Below, piece by piece: positions 1 to 8,207 of a stretch of DNA of 64,000 nt. Origin of the DNA: a virus. The position numbers were made by a program, and so were the translations under genes. The DNA lies in the IMG/VR virus record IMGVR_UViG_3300042445_001685, positions 22,650 to 86,649 of that record; one strand, given 5' to 3'. A model generated the notes under the pieces. It saw only the letters and a program-made list of their open reading frames with translations. It did not search any database and was not told the origin of the DNA. The first letter of the stretch is position 1, and each line of letters starts with the position of its first letter.

Positions 1-281
1 TCTCCAATTTGAACATCTTTCTGACCAATAATGAATTGATTGTTTTTGTCTTTAACAGTTAGAAAATTAATGATAGTATCTTTCTGTACTTCTCTTTCTT
101 GTAATTTAATTACTTTATCTTGAGTAAGTTTTAATTCTAACTTACATCCATCATATTTAATTAAATCTTTTGCTGCTAGTCTTACTACCTTAGTTGGTAG
201 TGTTACCTTGGTTGTATCTGTTTGTGAAAAAGAATTCAAGCTCAGCGTTAGAAAACTTATCAACAGTATTAATTTTTTCAT
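1..281 (-). CDS. Exported spanin-like protein, C-terminus cut by window edge
   Basis: An open frame begins with ATG at 281 and runs off the left edge, giving about 93 residues. The N-terminus is a clear signal peptide (MKKLILL..., ending near SFSQ), followed by a charged, probably helical stretch. Its first 92 bases overlap the end of the preceding gene in another frame, the arrangement seen for inner/outer spanin pairs. There is no lipobox cysteine at the expected place, so a lipoprotein o-spanin is not proven. Position next to holin and endolysin supports a role in lysis. Function is inferred from context only. Confidence 0.6.
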   Translation of the reverse strand, partial: MKKLILLISFLTLSLNSFSQTDTTKVTLPTKVVRLAAKDLIKYDGCKLELKLTQDKVIKLQEREVQKDTIINFLTVKDKNNQFIIGQKDVQIG

Positions 282-543
282 CTGTTTGTTTTTTTACAAT
301 TGTTATGGTATTATCTATGTGATGTATTTCTTTTGTAATAGAAACTACATTTTCTTTTACTGAATCGATTTTAACATCGATTTGTTTATTAATTACTTGT
401 GCTGAATCTATTTTGGTCTGTACTGAGTCGATTCTCATTTCGTAACCTTTTACATCAGTTCTAATACTGTTTGTAGTAAAAATGTTATAACCTAATAGTG
501 CAATAACAATTAATATAAGAATGTTTTGTTTATTTAGCAACAT
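190..543 (-). CDS. Putative inner-membrane spanin-like coiled-coil protein
   Basis: 117 residues: a short N-terminus, one membrane segment at about residues 7-23, then a long heptad-like region rich in Ile, Val, Asp and Lys (residues 28-95). This matches the Rz/i-spanin plan of one anchor plus a periplasmic coiled coil. The gene overlaps the holin start by 14 bases upstream and the next exported gene by 92 bases downstream. In that family the protein spans the periplasm and fuses the membranes at the end of lysis. No residue-level signature is diagnostic, so the call rests on topology and position. Confidence 0.6.
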   Translation of the reverse strand: MLLNKQNILILIVIALLGYNIFTTNSIRTDVKGYEMRIDSVQTKIDSAQVINKQIDVKIDSVKENVVSITKEIHHIDNTITIVKKQTDEKINTVDKFSNAELEFFFTNRYNQGNTTN

Positions 544-955
544 CTCTATCTCCTTTGTGTTTATCTAACTTATCCAATATCTGAGTAAGTAATTCGTTTT
601 TTACCACACCTACCATTGAGGCATTTTTTAGAATAGAAATTAACTGGAACACTAGGAAGGGAGCCATAATTGTCTCGCTTAACCAACCTGTTCCAGTGAA
701 TCCTTTTTCTATTGTTAATATAGCTGAAAGCATTACTACCCAAAATACAAATGTTCTTAGTACACTTAATGCTTTATAAGTTCTGAATCCTTCTCTTTTA
801 ACTCCAGCCCATACACCAAAGAACCCGTCAGCAAATATTACAAATGCTACTGAAAGGTATTGTTCGATGTTTTCTGCTGTTAGATTCATAAAGTATGAAC
901 CTATAAATGCGCATGCTGTTGTCAATGATAATGTAATTAAAAGTGAAGTCTTCAT
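530..955 (-). CDS. Phage holin
   Basis: 141 residues with three to four hydrophobic segments (about 5-23, 33-50, 67-85 and 92-110) and a charged C-terminus rich in Lys and Asp (LDKLDKHKGDRD). Size, topology and the VFADGFFGVWAGVKRE region resemble phage holin family 4 / toxin-secretion holins. It lies 11 bases downstream of the endolysin and overlaps the spanin-like gene, so the lysis genes are co-transcribed. It would form the membrane lesion that releases the endolysin. Confidence 0.75.
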   Translation of the reverse strand: MKTSLLITLSLTTACAFIGSYFMNLTAENIEQYLSVAFVIFADGFFGVWAGVKREGFRTYKALSVLRTFVFWVVMLSAILTIEKGFTGTGWLSETIMAPFLVFQLISILKNASMVGVVKNELLTQILDKLDKHKGDRDVAK

Positions 956-966
956 CTTATAGTTTA

Positions 967-1578
967 CTATTTAACGTATTCGTAGTACTTTTTAGTTTTT
1001 TGATTTCTGTCTTCTAACCCGTGAGTACCACCGTTAATTCTTTTCGTAAGAGCTAATATGGCTGCATCGTTAATTCCTTTGTCGCATATCTCCCACAATT
1101 TGTTTTTGTCAAAGAAGAACATTGCTGATTCAAAAGAATAAGTCGTTGCTACTAGATCTGGATTAGTCATAATTTCTGGTTTGTTTAAATACTTAGCAAA
1201 TGCTGCGTAGTTATCTTTACCAGTTAATTGAAGAGCACCTCTTCCTCTAAATTTAAAACCATCTCCTGATTTTTCATCTCCGTTACCCATTCTTGATGCG
1301 TAAACTCTATTGGCAATCTTTTCAGGATTTCTAGCGTAAGACTCTTCTAAGTTACCAGGAAAGTATTTTCCAAAGATACCTTGAAGTCCTTGTGCTGAAT
1401 AGTTTAAGTTTTCTGAGAATGCTTTAAATCCTCCTGTTTCGTGTGACGTTTGTGCAAAGAAGTGAGCCGCTCTAACTGGTGTTAGTTTGTAAAACTCCAT
1501 TGCTTTTTTCATTGTTCCAGGACCGAAAGCTCCATCTGCAGCTACTCCGATCTTTTCTTGTAAACTTTTTAAGCTCAT
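967..1578 (-). CDS. Endolysin, glycoside hydrolase family 19 (chitinase/lysozyme-like)
   Basis: 203 residues. The first ~30 residues (LQEKIGVAADGAFGPGT) look like a peptidoglycan-binding repeat. The rest is the GH19 catalytic fold: HFFAQTSHETGGF with the catalytic Glu near residue 48, then FRGRGALQLTGKDNY near 109-123 and NPDLVATTY, all typical of GH19 lysozymes. It hydrolyses the glycan strand of peptidoglycan. There is no signal peptide, so export depends on the adjacent holin. Length is normal for phage members. Confidence 0.9.
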   Translation of the reverse strand: MSLKSLQEKIGVAADGAFGPGTMKKAMEFYKLTPVRAAHFFAQTSHETGGFKAFSENLNYSAQGLQGIFGKYFPGNLEESYARNPEKIANRVYASRMGNGDEKSGDGFKFRGRGALQLTGKDNYAAFAKYLNKPEIMTNPDLVATTYSFESAMFFFDKNKLWEICDKGINDAAILALTKRINGGTHGLEDRNQKTKKYYEYVK

Positions 1579-1588
1579 AATCTAATTT

Positions 1589-1897
1589 TTATTCTTCGTT
1601 ATTTGATTTGTTTCCGTTTTTCATTGCTGCAAACTTCTCTAATACATCTGGAAGGAATGAACCTAATGTGATGTACATAAATGCATCAAAGATGTACTCG
1701 TTTAATTCTAACGCTTTACCTAGGTAACCTGTTACAAGGTCTACTGCAATTGCAATTACCATTACCATGAACGACATGAATCCAATTACAACTTTCTCGT
1801 TGTAATCATTTGATTTTTTAAAGATACTGAAAAATCCCATAAAATAATTATTTAGTTTAGTTAAGATGTAACTAATTGGTAATAACAAATTTTTCAT
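1589..1897 (-). CDS. Small membrane protein of the lysis region
   Basis: About 102 residues from ATG at 1897. The frame is open up to 1945, but that start would lie inside a terminator hairpin, so I chose the internal Met (MKNLLLP...). A third possible start is at 1840 (MGFFSIF...). Two hydrophobic segments in the C-terminal half (around VVIGFMSFMVMVIAIAVDLV and FDAFMYITLGSFL) suggest a holin- or antiholin-like membrane protein. It is the first gene of the lysis cluster. No specific family recognised. Confidence 0.6.
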   Translation of the reverse strand: MKNLLLPISYILTKLNNYFMGFFSIFKKSNDYNEKVVIGFMSFMVMVIAIAVDLVTGYLGKALELNEYIFDAFMYITLGSFLPDVLEKFAAMKNGNKSNNEE

Positions 1898-1925
1898 AGT
1901 AACTGGTTTAATTTCTAATAAATAG

Positions 1926-1954
1926 CACAAAAAAAAGAGGCACAAGGCCTCTTT
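1926..1954 (-). terminator. Intrinsic terminator upstream of the lysis genes
   Basis: A perfect 8-bp stem (AAAGAGGC with GCCTCTTT, 1934-1941 and 1947-1954) with a 5-base loop is followed on the minus strand by a run of eight or nine T. It lies just after the stop of the gene at 1976, so it should end that transcript before the lysis cluster. Confidence 0.85.
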
Positions 1955-1975
1955 GATGTTTAAGTAAAGTCTCTC

Positions 1976-2212
1976 TTACTCTCCTATATTCATGTGCTTT
2001 AATTCCTTTGGAAGGAACTCAGTATTGACATGGCCGCAGGCCTTGCACGCAAATACCGGAATAGGCATGTAGGTTGTTTGACCTGTTCCTGTAAGGATTC
2101 CACTTGCCTTTCTAATGTGAAGAGCTTCTTCAAAAAATGTATGGTTACATTTTTCGCACTCTACCGGAAGTGTTTGATCAATCGATAGATTCATTCTTGG
2201 TTGTTGTTCCAT
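1976..2212 (-). CDS. Small zinc-ribbon protein
   Basis: 78 residues with two CxxC pairs (CEKC near 19-22, CKAC near 56-59) separated by ~34 residues, the spacing of a zinc ribbon. Similar small zinc proteins occur in T4-type phages without a firm function. It overlaps the upstream gene by 22 bases and its transcript ends at the terminator at 1934-1954. DNA or RNA binding is possible but not shown. Confidence 0.65.
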   Translation of the reverse strand: MEQQPRMNLSIDQTLPVECEKCNHTFFEEALHIRKASGILTGTGQTTYMPIPVFACKACGHVNTEFLPKELKHMNIGE

Positions 2213-2469
2213 TGTTCTTGTTTTTCTTTACCACATAACTCGTCTACCTTTACCTCATCACCTGCAATTTGAAATACAGTGGCCGGGGTAAGGTTCGGAC
2301 TTTTTTTGCATATGTCTGTTGCTTTCTCTAGAAGTGTTTTCATATTACCGGCACAATCGGAAGCACGAAGTATCTCTATGATGGTCATAGTACTTCTCTG
2401 ATGTGCTGTAACGGTAAACGTTCTACCTTCTTCTAGTAACTCTTGATATTTTTTTATTGAGTCTGACAT
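2191..2469 (-). CDS. Hypothetical protein
   Basis: 92 residues, not recognised. It is mixed alpha in appearance, contains three cysteines and no signal peptide or membrane segment. It overlaps the zinc-ribbon gene by 22 bases and follows the gene at 2482 closely, so the three are probably one operon. Confidence 0.6.
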   Translation of the reverse strand: MSDSIKKYQELLEEGRTFTVTAHQRSTMTIIEILRASDCAGNMKTLLEKATDICKKSPNLTPATVFQIAGDEVKVDELCGKEKQEQWNNNQE

Positions 2470-2481
2470 ACACTTTACGTA

Positions 2482-2847
2482 TTATTTTTTCTTAGGGTAG
2501 TACTTTCTTTTTTTCTTTGGCTTTGCTGCTTCTACTACTGCTGTTACTTCTGGAGATATTTTGTTAATCTCTTCTACCAAAGTATCGTGTGCTTCTACTA
2601 CTTTTTTCATAGACTCTACCTGCTCTGTTACTTTGTCTTTCTTAGGTGCTTTCTTTGCTACAATAGGACGTAAGTCTTTATTGTACAATTCTTTAGATAA
2701 CTCTACTAACTCTTGAGCTTCTTTGTTGTTGTCAAAGTCCATTTTAAATTCTTTTAAGGGCTTTGTTCCTCTTTGCATATAGTATGCAAGGAATGCTGTT
2801 CCTGCTACTATAACTAACACTAAAATAATTGATGTTAAAATTGTCAT
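2482..2847 (-). CDS. Membrane-anchored lysine-rich protein
   Basis: 121 residues. One N-terminal membrane segment (about 4-24) is followed by a helical, highly charged body and a basic tail (KPKKKRKYYPKKK type). The basic tail suggests contact with nucleic acid or phospholipid on the cytoplasmic face; this is inference. No family recognised. Confidence 0.6.
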   Translation of the reverse strand: MTILTSIILVLVIVAGTAFLAYYMQRGTKPLKEFKMDFDNNKEAQELVELSKELYNKDLRPIVAKKAPKKDKVTEQVESMKKVVEAHDTLVEEINKISPEVTAVVEAAKPKKKRKYYPKKK

Positions 2848-2926
2848 ATGTTTGTTTATTTGTTAAATTTGCGCGTGACACCTTCGGTGAGGAGGTTTTG
2901 ACGCCCCCTCCCCTCTCGGTCCTTGC

Positions 2927-3094
2927 TTACTTGCTCTCTGCTGTTGAAGCTTTTCTATAATCTGTGATTAATTTCTTAACCTCTCCGATAGACTTTCTTG
3001 CTTGTGCTTGCGATTTTTTAGTAGTTCCGTTATGGCTTGCTACAAAACTTTGATACAATTCATCGATTTGTTCGAATAATTCTTGCTTGTTCAT
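2927..3094 (-). CDS. Histone H1-like small basic protein
   Basis: A 55-residue frame, MNKQELFEQI...TAESK, starting at 3094. The pattern 'FEQIDELYQSF' then 'ARKSIGEVKKLITDYRKAS' matches the short histone H1/Hc1-like proteins common in Bacteroidota chromosomes and phages. These bind DNA through Lys-rich helices. It lies 22 bases after groEL and may be co-transcribed with it. The 76 bases beyond its stop contain only a tiny GC-rich hairpin. Confidence 0.7.
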   Translation of the reverse strand: MNKQELFEQIDELYQSFVASHNGTTKKSQAQARKSIGEVKKLITDYRKASTAESK

Positions 3095-3116
3095 CTTTTT
3101 TTCTTTTTAATTAATA

Positions 3117-4751
3117 TTACATGAACTGAGAAGGATCGATTCCTGCTCCTTGTTCATCTTTTGGTTTTATACTTGTGATAACACACTCTGTGATTAACAT
3201 TGTTCCTGCAACTGATGCTGCATTCTCTAAAGCTAGTCTTGTTACTTTAGTTGGATCAATAATACCTTCCTCTAACATATCAACATACTCCCCTGTTCTT
3301 GGATTAAATCCAATCCATTTGTGATTGTCAAAGATGTAGTTTACTCTCTCTTCAATTACTTCTGAAGTCTCTCCTGCATTTGCTAAGATCTGTTTGAATG
3401 GCTTCTGAAGTGCTTTGATTATAATGTCAAATCCTTTTTCTTGATCTGGATGTTGAGCTACTAATGGATGCTCTGTTAAGTGGAAAGAAGCATTTAGTAA
3501 AGCAATTCCTCCTCCAGGTAAAATACCTTCTTGTAAAGCTGCTTTAGTTGCATGAAGAGCATCATCTACTCTATCTTTTTTCTCTCTCATTTCAACCTCT
3601 GTATGACCTCCAACATGAATCATAGCTACTCCTCCGATAAGTTTTGCTAATCTGTCTTGTAAGATTTCAATCTCGTAAGGTGAAACTGTATTCTCGATTT
3701 GTTCTTTTAATTGCTCAATTCTCTCTGCAATAGCTTCTTCAGTTCCTTTACCATCTACAATGGTAGTATCATCTTTACCTACTGTTACTTTTCTTGAATT
3801 ACCAAACCACTGTAAATCGAATTTGTCTAGCTTCATTCCTTTCTCCTCAGATACAACTGTACCCCCAGTAAGAGCTGCAATGTCTTCAAGCATAGCTTTC
3901 TTCTTATCTCCAAATTCAGGAGCTTTAACTGCTACTACTCTAAGAATTCCTCTCATCTTATTTACAACCAATGTCGATAAAGCCTCTCCGTCAATATCAT
4001 CTGCAATGATAAGTAAGTCTTTATTTTGTTGTGATACTGATTCCAATAAAGGAAGCATCTCTTTTACGTGCTGGATTCTTTTATCTGTGATAAGGATTAA
4101 AGGATTGTTCAATACTGAAGTCATAGTATTGTTATCTGTAACGAAGTAAGGTGACTTGTATCCTCTGTTGAATTGCATACCCTCTACAGTTTCGAGATAA
4201 GTCTCTCCTGTTTTAGATTCTTCAATAGTTACTAATCCATCTCTACCAACTTTATCCATTGCTGTTGCAATAAGATTTCCTACTTCTGGGTCATTATTAC
4301 CTGAGATTGTTGCTACTTGTTTGATTTGTTCTTCTTCTGTAACTTCTTTAGAGTACTTCTCTCTTAAGTATTCGACTACTGCTTTAGTGGCAATATCGAT
4401 TCCTCTTTTTACTTCTACTGCATTTGCATTTTGTAGCTCAGATAATCCTTGGCTATAAATTTCTCTTGCAAGTAATGTTGCTGTTGTAGTACCATCTCCA
4501 GCCAATCTAGCTGATTCGATTGCTACTTGTTTTACAGCTTGTGCTCCAGTATTCTCAATTGGATCTTCCAATTCTACTTCTTTGGCTACTGTTACACCAT
4601 CCTTTGTTGAGGTTGGATTACCTCCTTGTTGTTGAATAAATACATTCCTACCTGACGGTCCCAATGTACATACTACTGCGTCTGCTAGTTGGTTTACTCC
4701 TGATAGTAATTTCTCTCTAGCTTCTTTTGAAAAACTAATTTGTTTTGACAT
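3117..4751 (-). CDS. groL: Chaperonin GroEL (Cpn60)
   Basis: 544 residues, the normal length of GroEL. ATP-site motifs are intact: LGPSGRNV near 30-37, DGVTVAKE with Asp51, GDGTTTAT with Asp86, and the [12 protein letters not shown] region with the catalytic Asp near 397, followed by GGGIAL. The C-terminus ends in DPSQFM and lacks the Gly-Gly-Met tail of bacterial GroEL. It should form the 14-mer folding chamber with the adjacent GroES, probably to fold virion or replication proteins that the host chaperonin serves poorly. groES lies two bases upstream and one promoter drives both. Confidence 0.97.
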   Translation of the reverse strand: MSKQISFSKEAREKLLSGVNQLADAVVCTLGPSGRNVFIQQQGGNPTSTKDGVTVAKEVELEDPIENTGAQAVKQVAIESARLAGDGTTTATLLAREIYSQGLSELQNANAVEVKRGIDIATKAVVEYLREKYSKEVTEEEQIKQVATISGNNDPEVGNLIATAMDKVGRDGLVTIEESKTGETYLETVEGMQFNRGYKSPYFVTDNNTMTSVLNNPLILITDKRIQHVKEMLPLLESVSQQNKDLLIIADDIDGEALSTLVVNKMRGILRVVAVKAPEFGDKKKAMLEDIAALTGGTVVSEEKGMKLDKFDLQWFGNSRKVTVGKDDTTIVDGKGTEEAIAERIEQLKEQIENTVSPYEIEILQDRLAKLIGGVAMIHVGGHTEVEMREKKDRVDDALHATKAALQEGILPGGGIALLNASFHLTEHPLVAQHPDQEKGFDIIIKALQKPFKQILANAGETSEVIEERVNYIFDNHKWIGFNPRTGEYVDMLEEGIIDPTKVTRLALENAASVAGTMLITECVITSIKPKDEQGAGIDPSQFM

Positions 4752-4753
4752 AA

Positions 4754-5059
4754 CTACTCTTGTGATTTTCTGATTGTTGCTAAAATTTCTCTGTCTGGAA
4801 GTATAAAGTATTCTTGACCTTCAAAGTCAATACGGATTGTTCCTATCTTAGGAATCAATACCACATCTCCTACACTGGCTTCTACTCTAATAAATTGTCC
4901 AAATTCAGACTGGCGTCCTGGACCTACGGAAACTACTTCACCCATTTCTGGCTTTTCTTTTCCCATATCCGGAATGATAATACTTCCGAATCTTTCTTCT
5001 CCTGATTCAACAGGCTTTACAATAACTCTGTCGCTGTTAGCTGATAACTCTTGTGACAT
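4754..5059 (-). CDS. groS: Co-chaperonin GroES (Cpn10)
   Basis: 101 residues with the Cpn10 plan: N-terminal DRVIVKPVESGEE, a mobile loop around residues 25-40 (SIIIPDMGKEKPEMGEV) with the conserved hydrophobic triplet that docks on GroEL, and a C-terminal Y-F-I-L-P-D-R-E-I-L strand. It caps the GroEL chamber. Phage-encoded GroES/GroEL pairs are rare compared with lone co-chaperonins such as T4 gp31. Confidence 0.95.
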   Translation of the reverse strand: MSQELSANSDRVIVKPVESGEERFGSIIIPDMGKEKPEMGEVVSVGPGRQSEFGQFIRVEASVGDVVLIPKIGTIRIDFEGQEYFILPDREILATIRKSQE

Positions 5060-5088
5060 AAACTTGATTTGGTTAATAACTTATTTTA

Positions 5089-5119
5089 ATAATATATGAA
5101 TAAATATCTAAGGAAACAA
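5089..5119 (-). promoter_or_regulatory. Promoter of groES-groEL
   Basis: TTG (5117-5119), a spacer of exactly 20 bases, then TATATTAT (5089-5096) on the minus strand, close to the Bacteroidota -33/-7 consensus. The groES start follows about 30 bases later. Confidence 0.75.
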
Positions 5120-5122
5120 CTT

Positions 5123-7456
5123 CTAATGACCTTCTGCAAAGTTATTTGCTATCTGTGGTGGTGCCTTTAGAGTTACTCCCGGTAGTTGTGTTGTTAATTC
5201 CATCAACTCTTGAACGTAAGGCATAAACATTTCTGCTTGATCTTCTCTTACATTTATGATCAACTGGTCATGAATCTGAGCTTGTACTCTACCGTCTATT
5301 CCTAACTCTTTTGCTTTTCTATTAATCTGAATTGCTGCTCTATTCACAACCGCTGCCGCTAAAGACTGTAACTGGTAGTTCAAGCAGTTGTTTAATCCAT
5401 TTCGATAATCTCTATACATCTGCATTACAGGATCTTTTCCGTACTGCTGTTCAAGACTCTTTCTAAATCTCCAATCCAATACTTGATCTCCAAACTTTTC
5501 AAAGATCAATTTCACTTTTGGTAAGTGTCTGATTCGTCCTACTTTATTTTGGATATACCCTAGCCTTTTTACTTGCTCTCTAGAGTTAACTCTCCACTCT
5601 TTTAATTGAGGAAAACCATCTAGGTAACCTGCTACAAGAGTATCAGCTTCTTTCTGAGATATGTTTAGAGTCTTTGCCAATGCATATGCTTCCATTCCGT
5701 AGGCAATTCCTAATGAATAAGCCTTAGCTTGATTTCTTTTTACTGGATCTAATTTCTTTAAAAAGATAGGAGATTTAGTATCAGGTGAAACACCATTTGG
5801 ATACTTTACTTTATCTTGATCTAGCTTCTCAGTTCTTATGGCAACAGTAGAATAAAAATCCCATCCGTTGTTAAAGATCTCTTGAAGATTAATATCACCT
5901 GCTACAGAAGCAAAGCAGTGAGGTTCTAGAGAAGTATAATCATTATCGATTAACTTTCTTCCTTCTCCTGCAATTAAGAACTCTCTTACTACATTTGTAT
6001 ATTTTACAAGTAGTGGAGTATCTTCTCCTTCTTCTTTAGGCTTTGGTAATTGCTGAGCATCTGAACCATATCGTCCTGATACTGTACCGTTTTGTTTATA
6101 GTAGAAGTAGTATCTTCCATCCTCTTGACCATCCAGGAATCTATCGATGTAAGTTGATTTAATCTTCAATAACTTATTATACGTTCTAAGATTATTTGCC
6201 CATTCGTATGTCTTAGATAACTCCTCTAACATATCCATATCGAATTGATCTTGACCTTTCTTAGTCTGAGTAAGAGGTTTGATTCCCATATACTTGAATG
6301 CAATCTCACCTAAGTGTTTCTTAGACTGAATATTCAAATACTCTCCTTCATTCTCTTCCTTCCACATCGACATAGAGATTCTAACAACTTCCATTTCATC
6401 TAGTAGATCTAACTCTCCTGTCAGTAAGAATTGTTTTACGTTACTCTCTTCTAACTCTTCAATAGCTTTTTTAGTTAATGAATACTTTCCAGTCTTCTCA
6501 CTTCTTTCTAATGGTAGGGAATGAAGCATGATTAAATTCTGTGCCCAGTTACCTTTATGTGAAGGAGGGTAAGTATATAGTGCTGTATCAACTACCCATT
6601 CTTTTGCTTCTGGAATAGCTAAGATGCTATTGATTACAATTCTCTTATTCGATTCTAAATCGTTTGTAATATCTTCTTTAGTCTTTTCTAGTAACGGAAG
6701 ATCTAAAGCTACTCCTAACTCTTCCATTGGAACAGTTACTTCTTTGTAAAGAGGCATTACTTCTTCTTCAAAGAAGAATTTCTCTAGTCCTTCTTCTTTT
6801 AAAACTTTTAGGAAGTGATTACAAACCCTTAAAGTTAAATCCGTATCGGCAGCAGCATACTTAGAGAGGATTGCCATATCTGCTTTAAAGATTTCGTAAA
6901 GATCTTTTGTAGTTGATCCTCCATTTGCTTTGATAGATTCTTTTAGCTCTACCTGCTCTTTGTTGGCTGCTTCTTCTACATTCAGACCTATCTCTTTCTG
7001 AATTGAGATTGCTAATGCTTTTAGTCCAAATACTCCCATGCCGGCTCCTTCTTCCTGTACTGTATGAACAAGGAGAGCTGTATCTACCCATAGATCTTCC
7101 AATAAAGATACTCCGTAATAGTTCTTAGTAATACGGCAGTCAAAAGAAGCATTGTGCATTACCAGTTTCTTACCCTTAAGCAGCGGGAGTAACTTTTTAG
7201 TAATGTCATGTGCTCCTTTTCCGCCGATAGTACATTCCTCTAATTGATTTGTTTCTGTATTCCACTTCTGAGTAGGAAGGTAGAATCCTATTCCTTCTTC
7301 TCCTGATACAGACCATCCTACAACTTGATCCCTTCTTACATTTAGTCCAGTTGTCTCAGTATCGTAGGAAATAACCTCCGACTGATTAATATGTTCGATA
7401 AGTAAATTGACAGTTTCAATACTGTCGACGTGGTAATATTTTTTTTCTATTTGCAT
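5123..7456 (-). CDS. DNA polymerase, family A, with 3'-5' exonuclease domain
   Basis: 777 residues. The exonuclease motifs are present: ExoI with Asp32 and Glu34 (DTETTGLN), ExoII HNASFD, and ExoIII YAAADTD. Polymerase motif A (DNDYTSLEPH, Asp506, Glu511), motif B (RNQAKAYSLGIAYG, Arg574, Lys578, Tyr586) and motif C follow in order. Motif C reads H-D-Q at 729-731 instead of the usual H-D-E; the metal-binding Asp730 is kept. There is no 5' nuclease domain, as in T7-type polymerases; a separate 5'-3' exonuclease lies at 48354. This should be the main replicative polymerase. A second, more divergent family A protein lies at 51843. Confidence 0.95.
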   Translation of the reverse strand: MQIEKKYYHVDSIETVNLLIEHINQSEVISYDTETTGLNVRRDQVVGWSVSGEEGIGFYLPTQKWNTETNQLEECTIGGKGAHDITKKLLPLLKGKKLVMHNASFDCRITKNYYGVSLLEDLWVDTALLVHTVQEEGAGMGVFGLKALAISIQKEIGLNVEEAANKEQVELKESIKANGGSTTKDLYEIFKADMAILSKYAAADTDLTLRVCNHFLKVLKEEGLEKFFFEEEVMPLYKEVTVPMEELGVALDLPLLEKTKEDITNDLESNKRIVINSILAIPEAKEWVVDTALYTYPPSHKGNWAQNLIMLHSLPLERSEKTGKYSLTKKAIEELEESNVKQFLLTGELDLLDEMEVVRISMSMWKEENEGEYLNIQSKKHLGEIAFKYMGIKPLTQTKKGQDQFDMDMLEELSKTYEWANNLRTYNKLLKIKSTYIDRFLDGQEDGRYYFYYKQNGTVSGRYGSDAQQLPKPKEEGEDTPLLVKYTNVVREFLIAGEGRKLIDNDYTSLEPHCFASVAGDINLQEIFNNGWDFYSTVAIRTEKLDQDKVKYPNGVSPDTKSPIFLKKLDPVKRNQAKAYSLGIAYGMEAYALAKTLNISQKEADTLVAGYLDGFPQLKEWRVNSREQVKRLGYIQNKVGRIRHLPKVKLIFEKFGDQVLDWRFRKSLEQQYGKDPVMQMYRDYRNGLNNCLNYQLQSLAAAVVNRAAIQINRKAKELGIDGRVQAQIHDQLIINVREDQAEMFMPYVQELMELTTQLPGVTLKAPPQIANNFAEGH

Positions 7457-7464
7457 AACTGATT

Positions 7465-7869
7465 TTACTTAAACATTATTGTAGAACTATAATACTCTTT
7501 CCATTTTTTCTCGGCTGCGAAAACACAATCTGTTTGTAGTACTTCTTCCCCCCATTCGTCTACTCTGGTAAGAGCTTGGTCATAAAACCTTACATAAAGT
7601 TCTATATCAGAACCATTATCTACTATCATTTTATTTAAGACAGGAGTAAGTACTGCACAAGCATACCCTTGTCTGTACTTGTAATTATCCATTCTTCTAT
7701 AGAAATCTATAGACTGCCCTACTTTAATAACCTTTCCTTTCTGTACAAGTAAGTATACAGCTTTTCTAGTCTGTCTTGACTTATAAGGCCAGTTATCTAA
7801 TCTTAACTTGTTTGGATCTTCATGTGCAGAAAAAGTATTAACCTTTTCAAAACTTTGATGGACTTTCAT
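7465..7869 (-). CDS. GIY-YIG-like nuclease domain protein
   Basis: 134 residues. The core AVYLLVQ...KVIKVGQS...YRRMDNY resembles the GIY-YIG pattern (here VYL and KVGQS), with a following Arg and a later Glu (AAEKKWKEYY). This fold usually acts as a nicking or homing endonuclease. The motif is loose, so loss of activity or a non-nuclease role is possible. It sits 8 bases upstream of the polymerase gene and is probably expressed with it. Confidence 0.55.
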   Translation of the reverse strand: MKVHQSFEKVNTFSAHEDPNKLRLDNWPYKSRQTRKAVYLLVQKGKVIKVGQSIDFYRRMDNYKYRQGYACAVLTPVLNKMIVDNGSDIELYVRFYDQALTRVDEWGEEVLQTDCVFAAEKKWKEYYSSTIMFK

Positions 7870-7896
7870 ACATAACCTTTTTTAATTTATATAATA

Positions 7897-7927
7897 TAAA
7901 GATACGAAAAGAGCTGCGGTTAAGCAA
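7897..7927 (-). promoter_or_regulatory. Promoter for the GIY-YIG gene and polymerase
   Basis: TTG (7925-7927), 20-base spacer, TATCTTTA (7897-7904) on the minus strand. The -33 TTG lies in the 5' arm of the terminator hairpin at 7907-7934. Confidence 0.75.
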
Positions 7928-7934
7928 CTCTTTT
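7907..7934 (-). terminator. Terminator that overlaps the next promoter
   Basis: Minus-strand stem of 11 pairs (AAAAGAGTTGC with GCAGCTCTTTT, one G-U) around a 6-base loop. It follows the stop of the gene at 7938. The arm contains the -33 element of the next promoter. Confidence 0.75.
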
Positions 7935-7937
7935 TTA

Positions 7938-8207
7938 TTAATATTCCCCGTAAAGGTCAAACTTTTCTGGCTCTGGAGGTGTCCAAGTAACTGTCTGTGT
8001 TTTAATAGCGTAGAGCTCTCCTTTTAAAGGTTCTAATCTATAAGCTCCTTTAAATTCTGTCGCTCTCATATAAGCCGATAGAGTTGGTACTAGTCCTTCA
8101 ATTACTCCAGGAGGAAATCCATACCACTCTCCTTTCCAATTATCACCTGGCGGTACTCTCCTTGCAATCAACTCAAGTACTTCTTCTTGTCTTGAATTAG
8201 CTTCCAT
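7938..8207 (-). CDS. Hypothetical protein after queF
   Basis: 89 residues from ATG at 8207, which overlaps the queF stop as TAATG, a translational-coupling arrangement. A longer start at 8237 is possible but less likely. Rich in Pro and aromatic residues near the C-terminus (TWTPPEPEKFDLYG). Not recognised; the last gene of the dpdA-queF operon. Confidence 0.6.
   Translation of the reverse strand: MEANSRQEEVLELIARRVPPGDNWKGEWYGFPPGVIEGLVPTLSAYMRATEFKGAYRLEPLKGELYAIKTQTVTWTPPEPEKFDLYGEY

Noticed and set aside
1898-1945. N-terminal extension of the small membrane protein gene
   Set aside because: The extra codons lie in a terminator hairpin and read MCLFFLCY..., unlikely to be translated.
3760-4149. 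Plus-strand open frame inside groEL
   Set aside because: Shadow of a strongly conserved gene; composition and position give no support.
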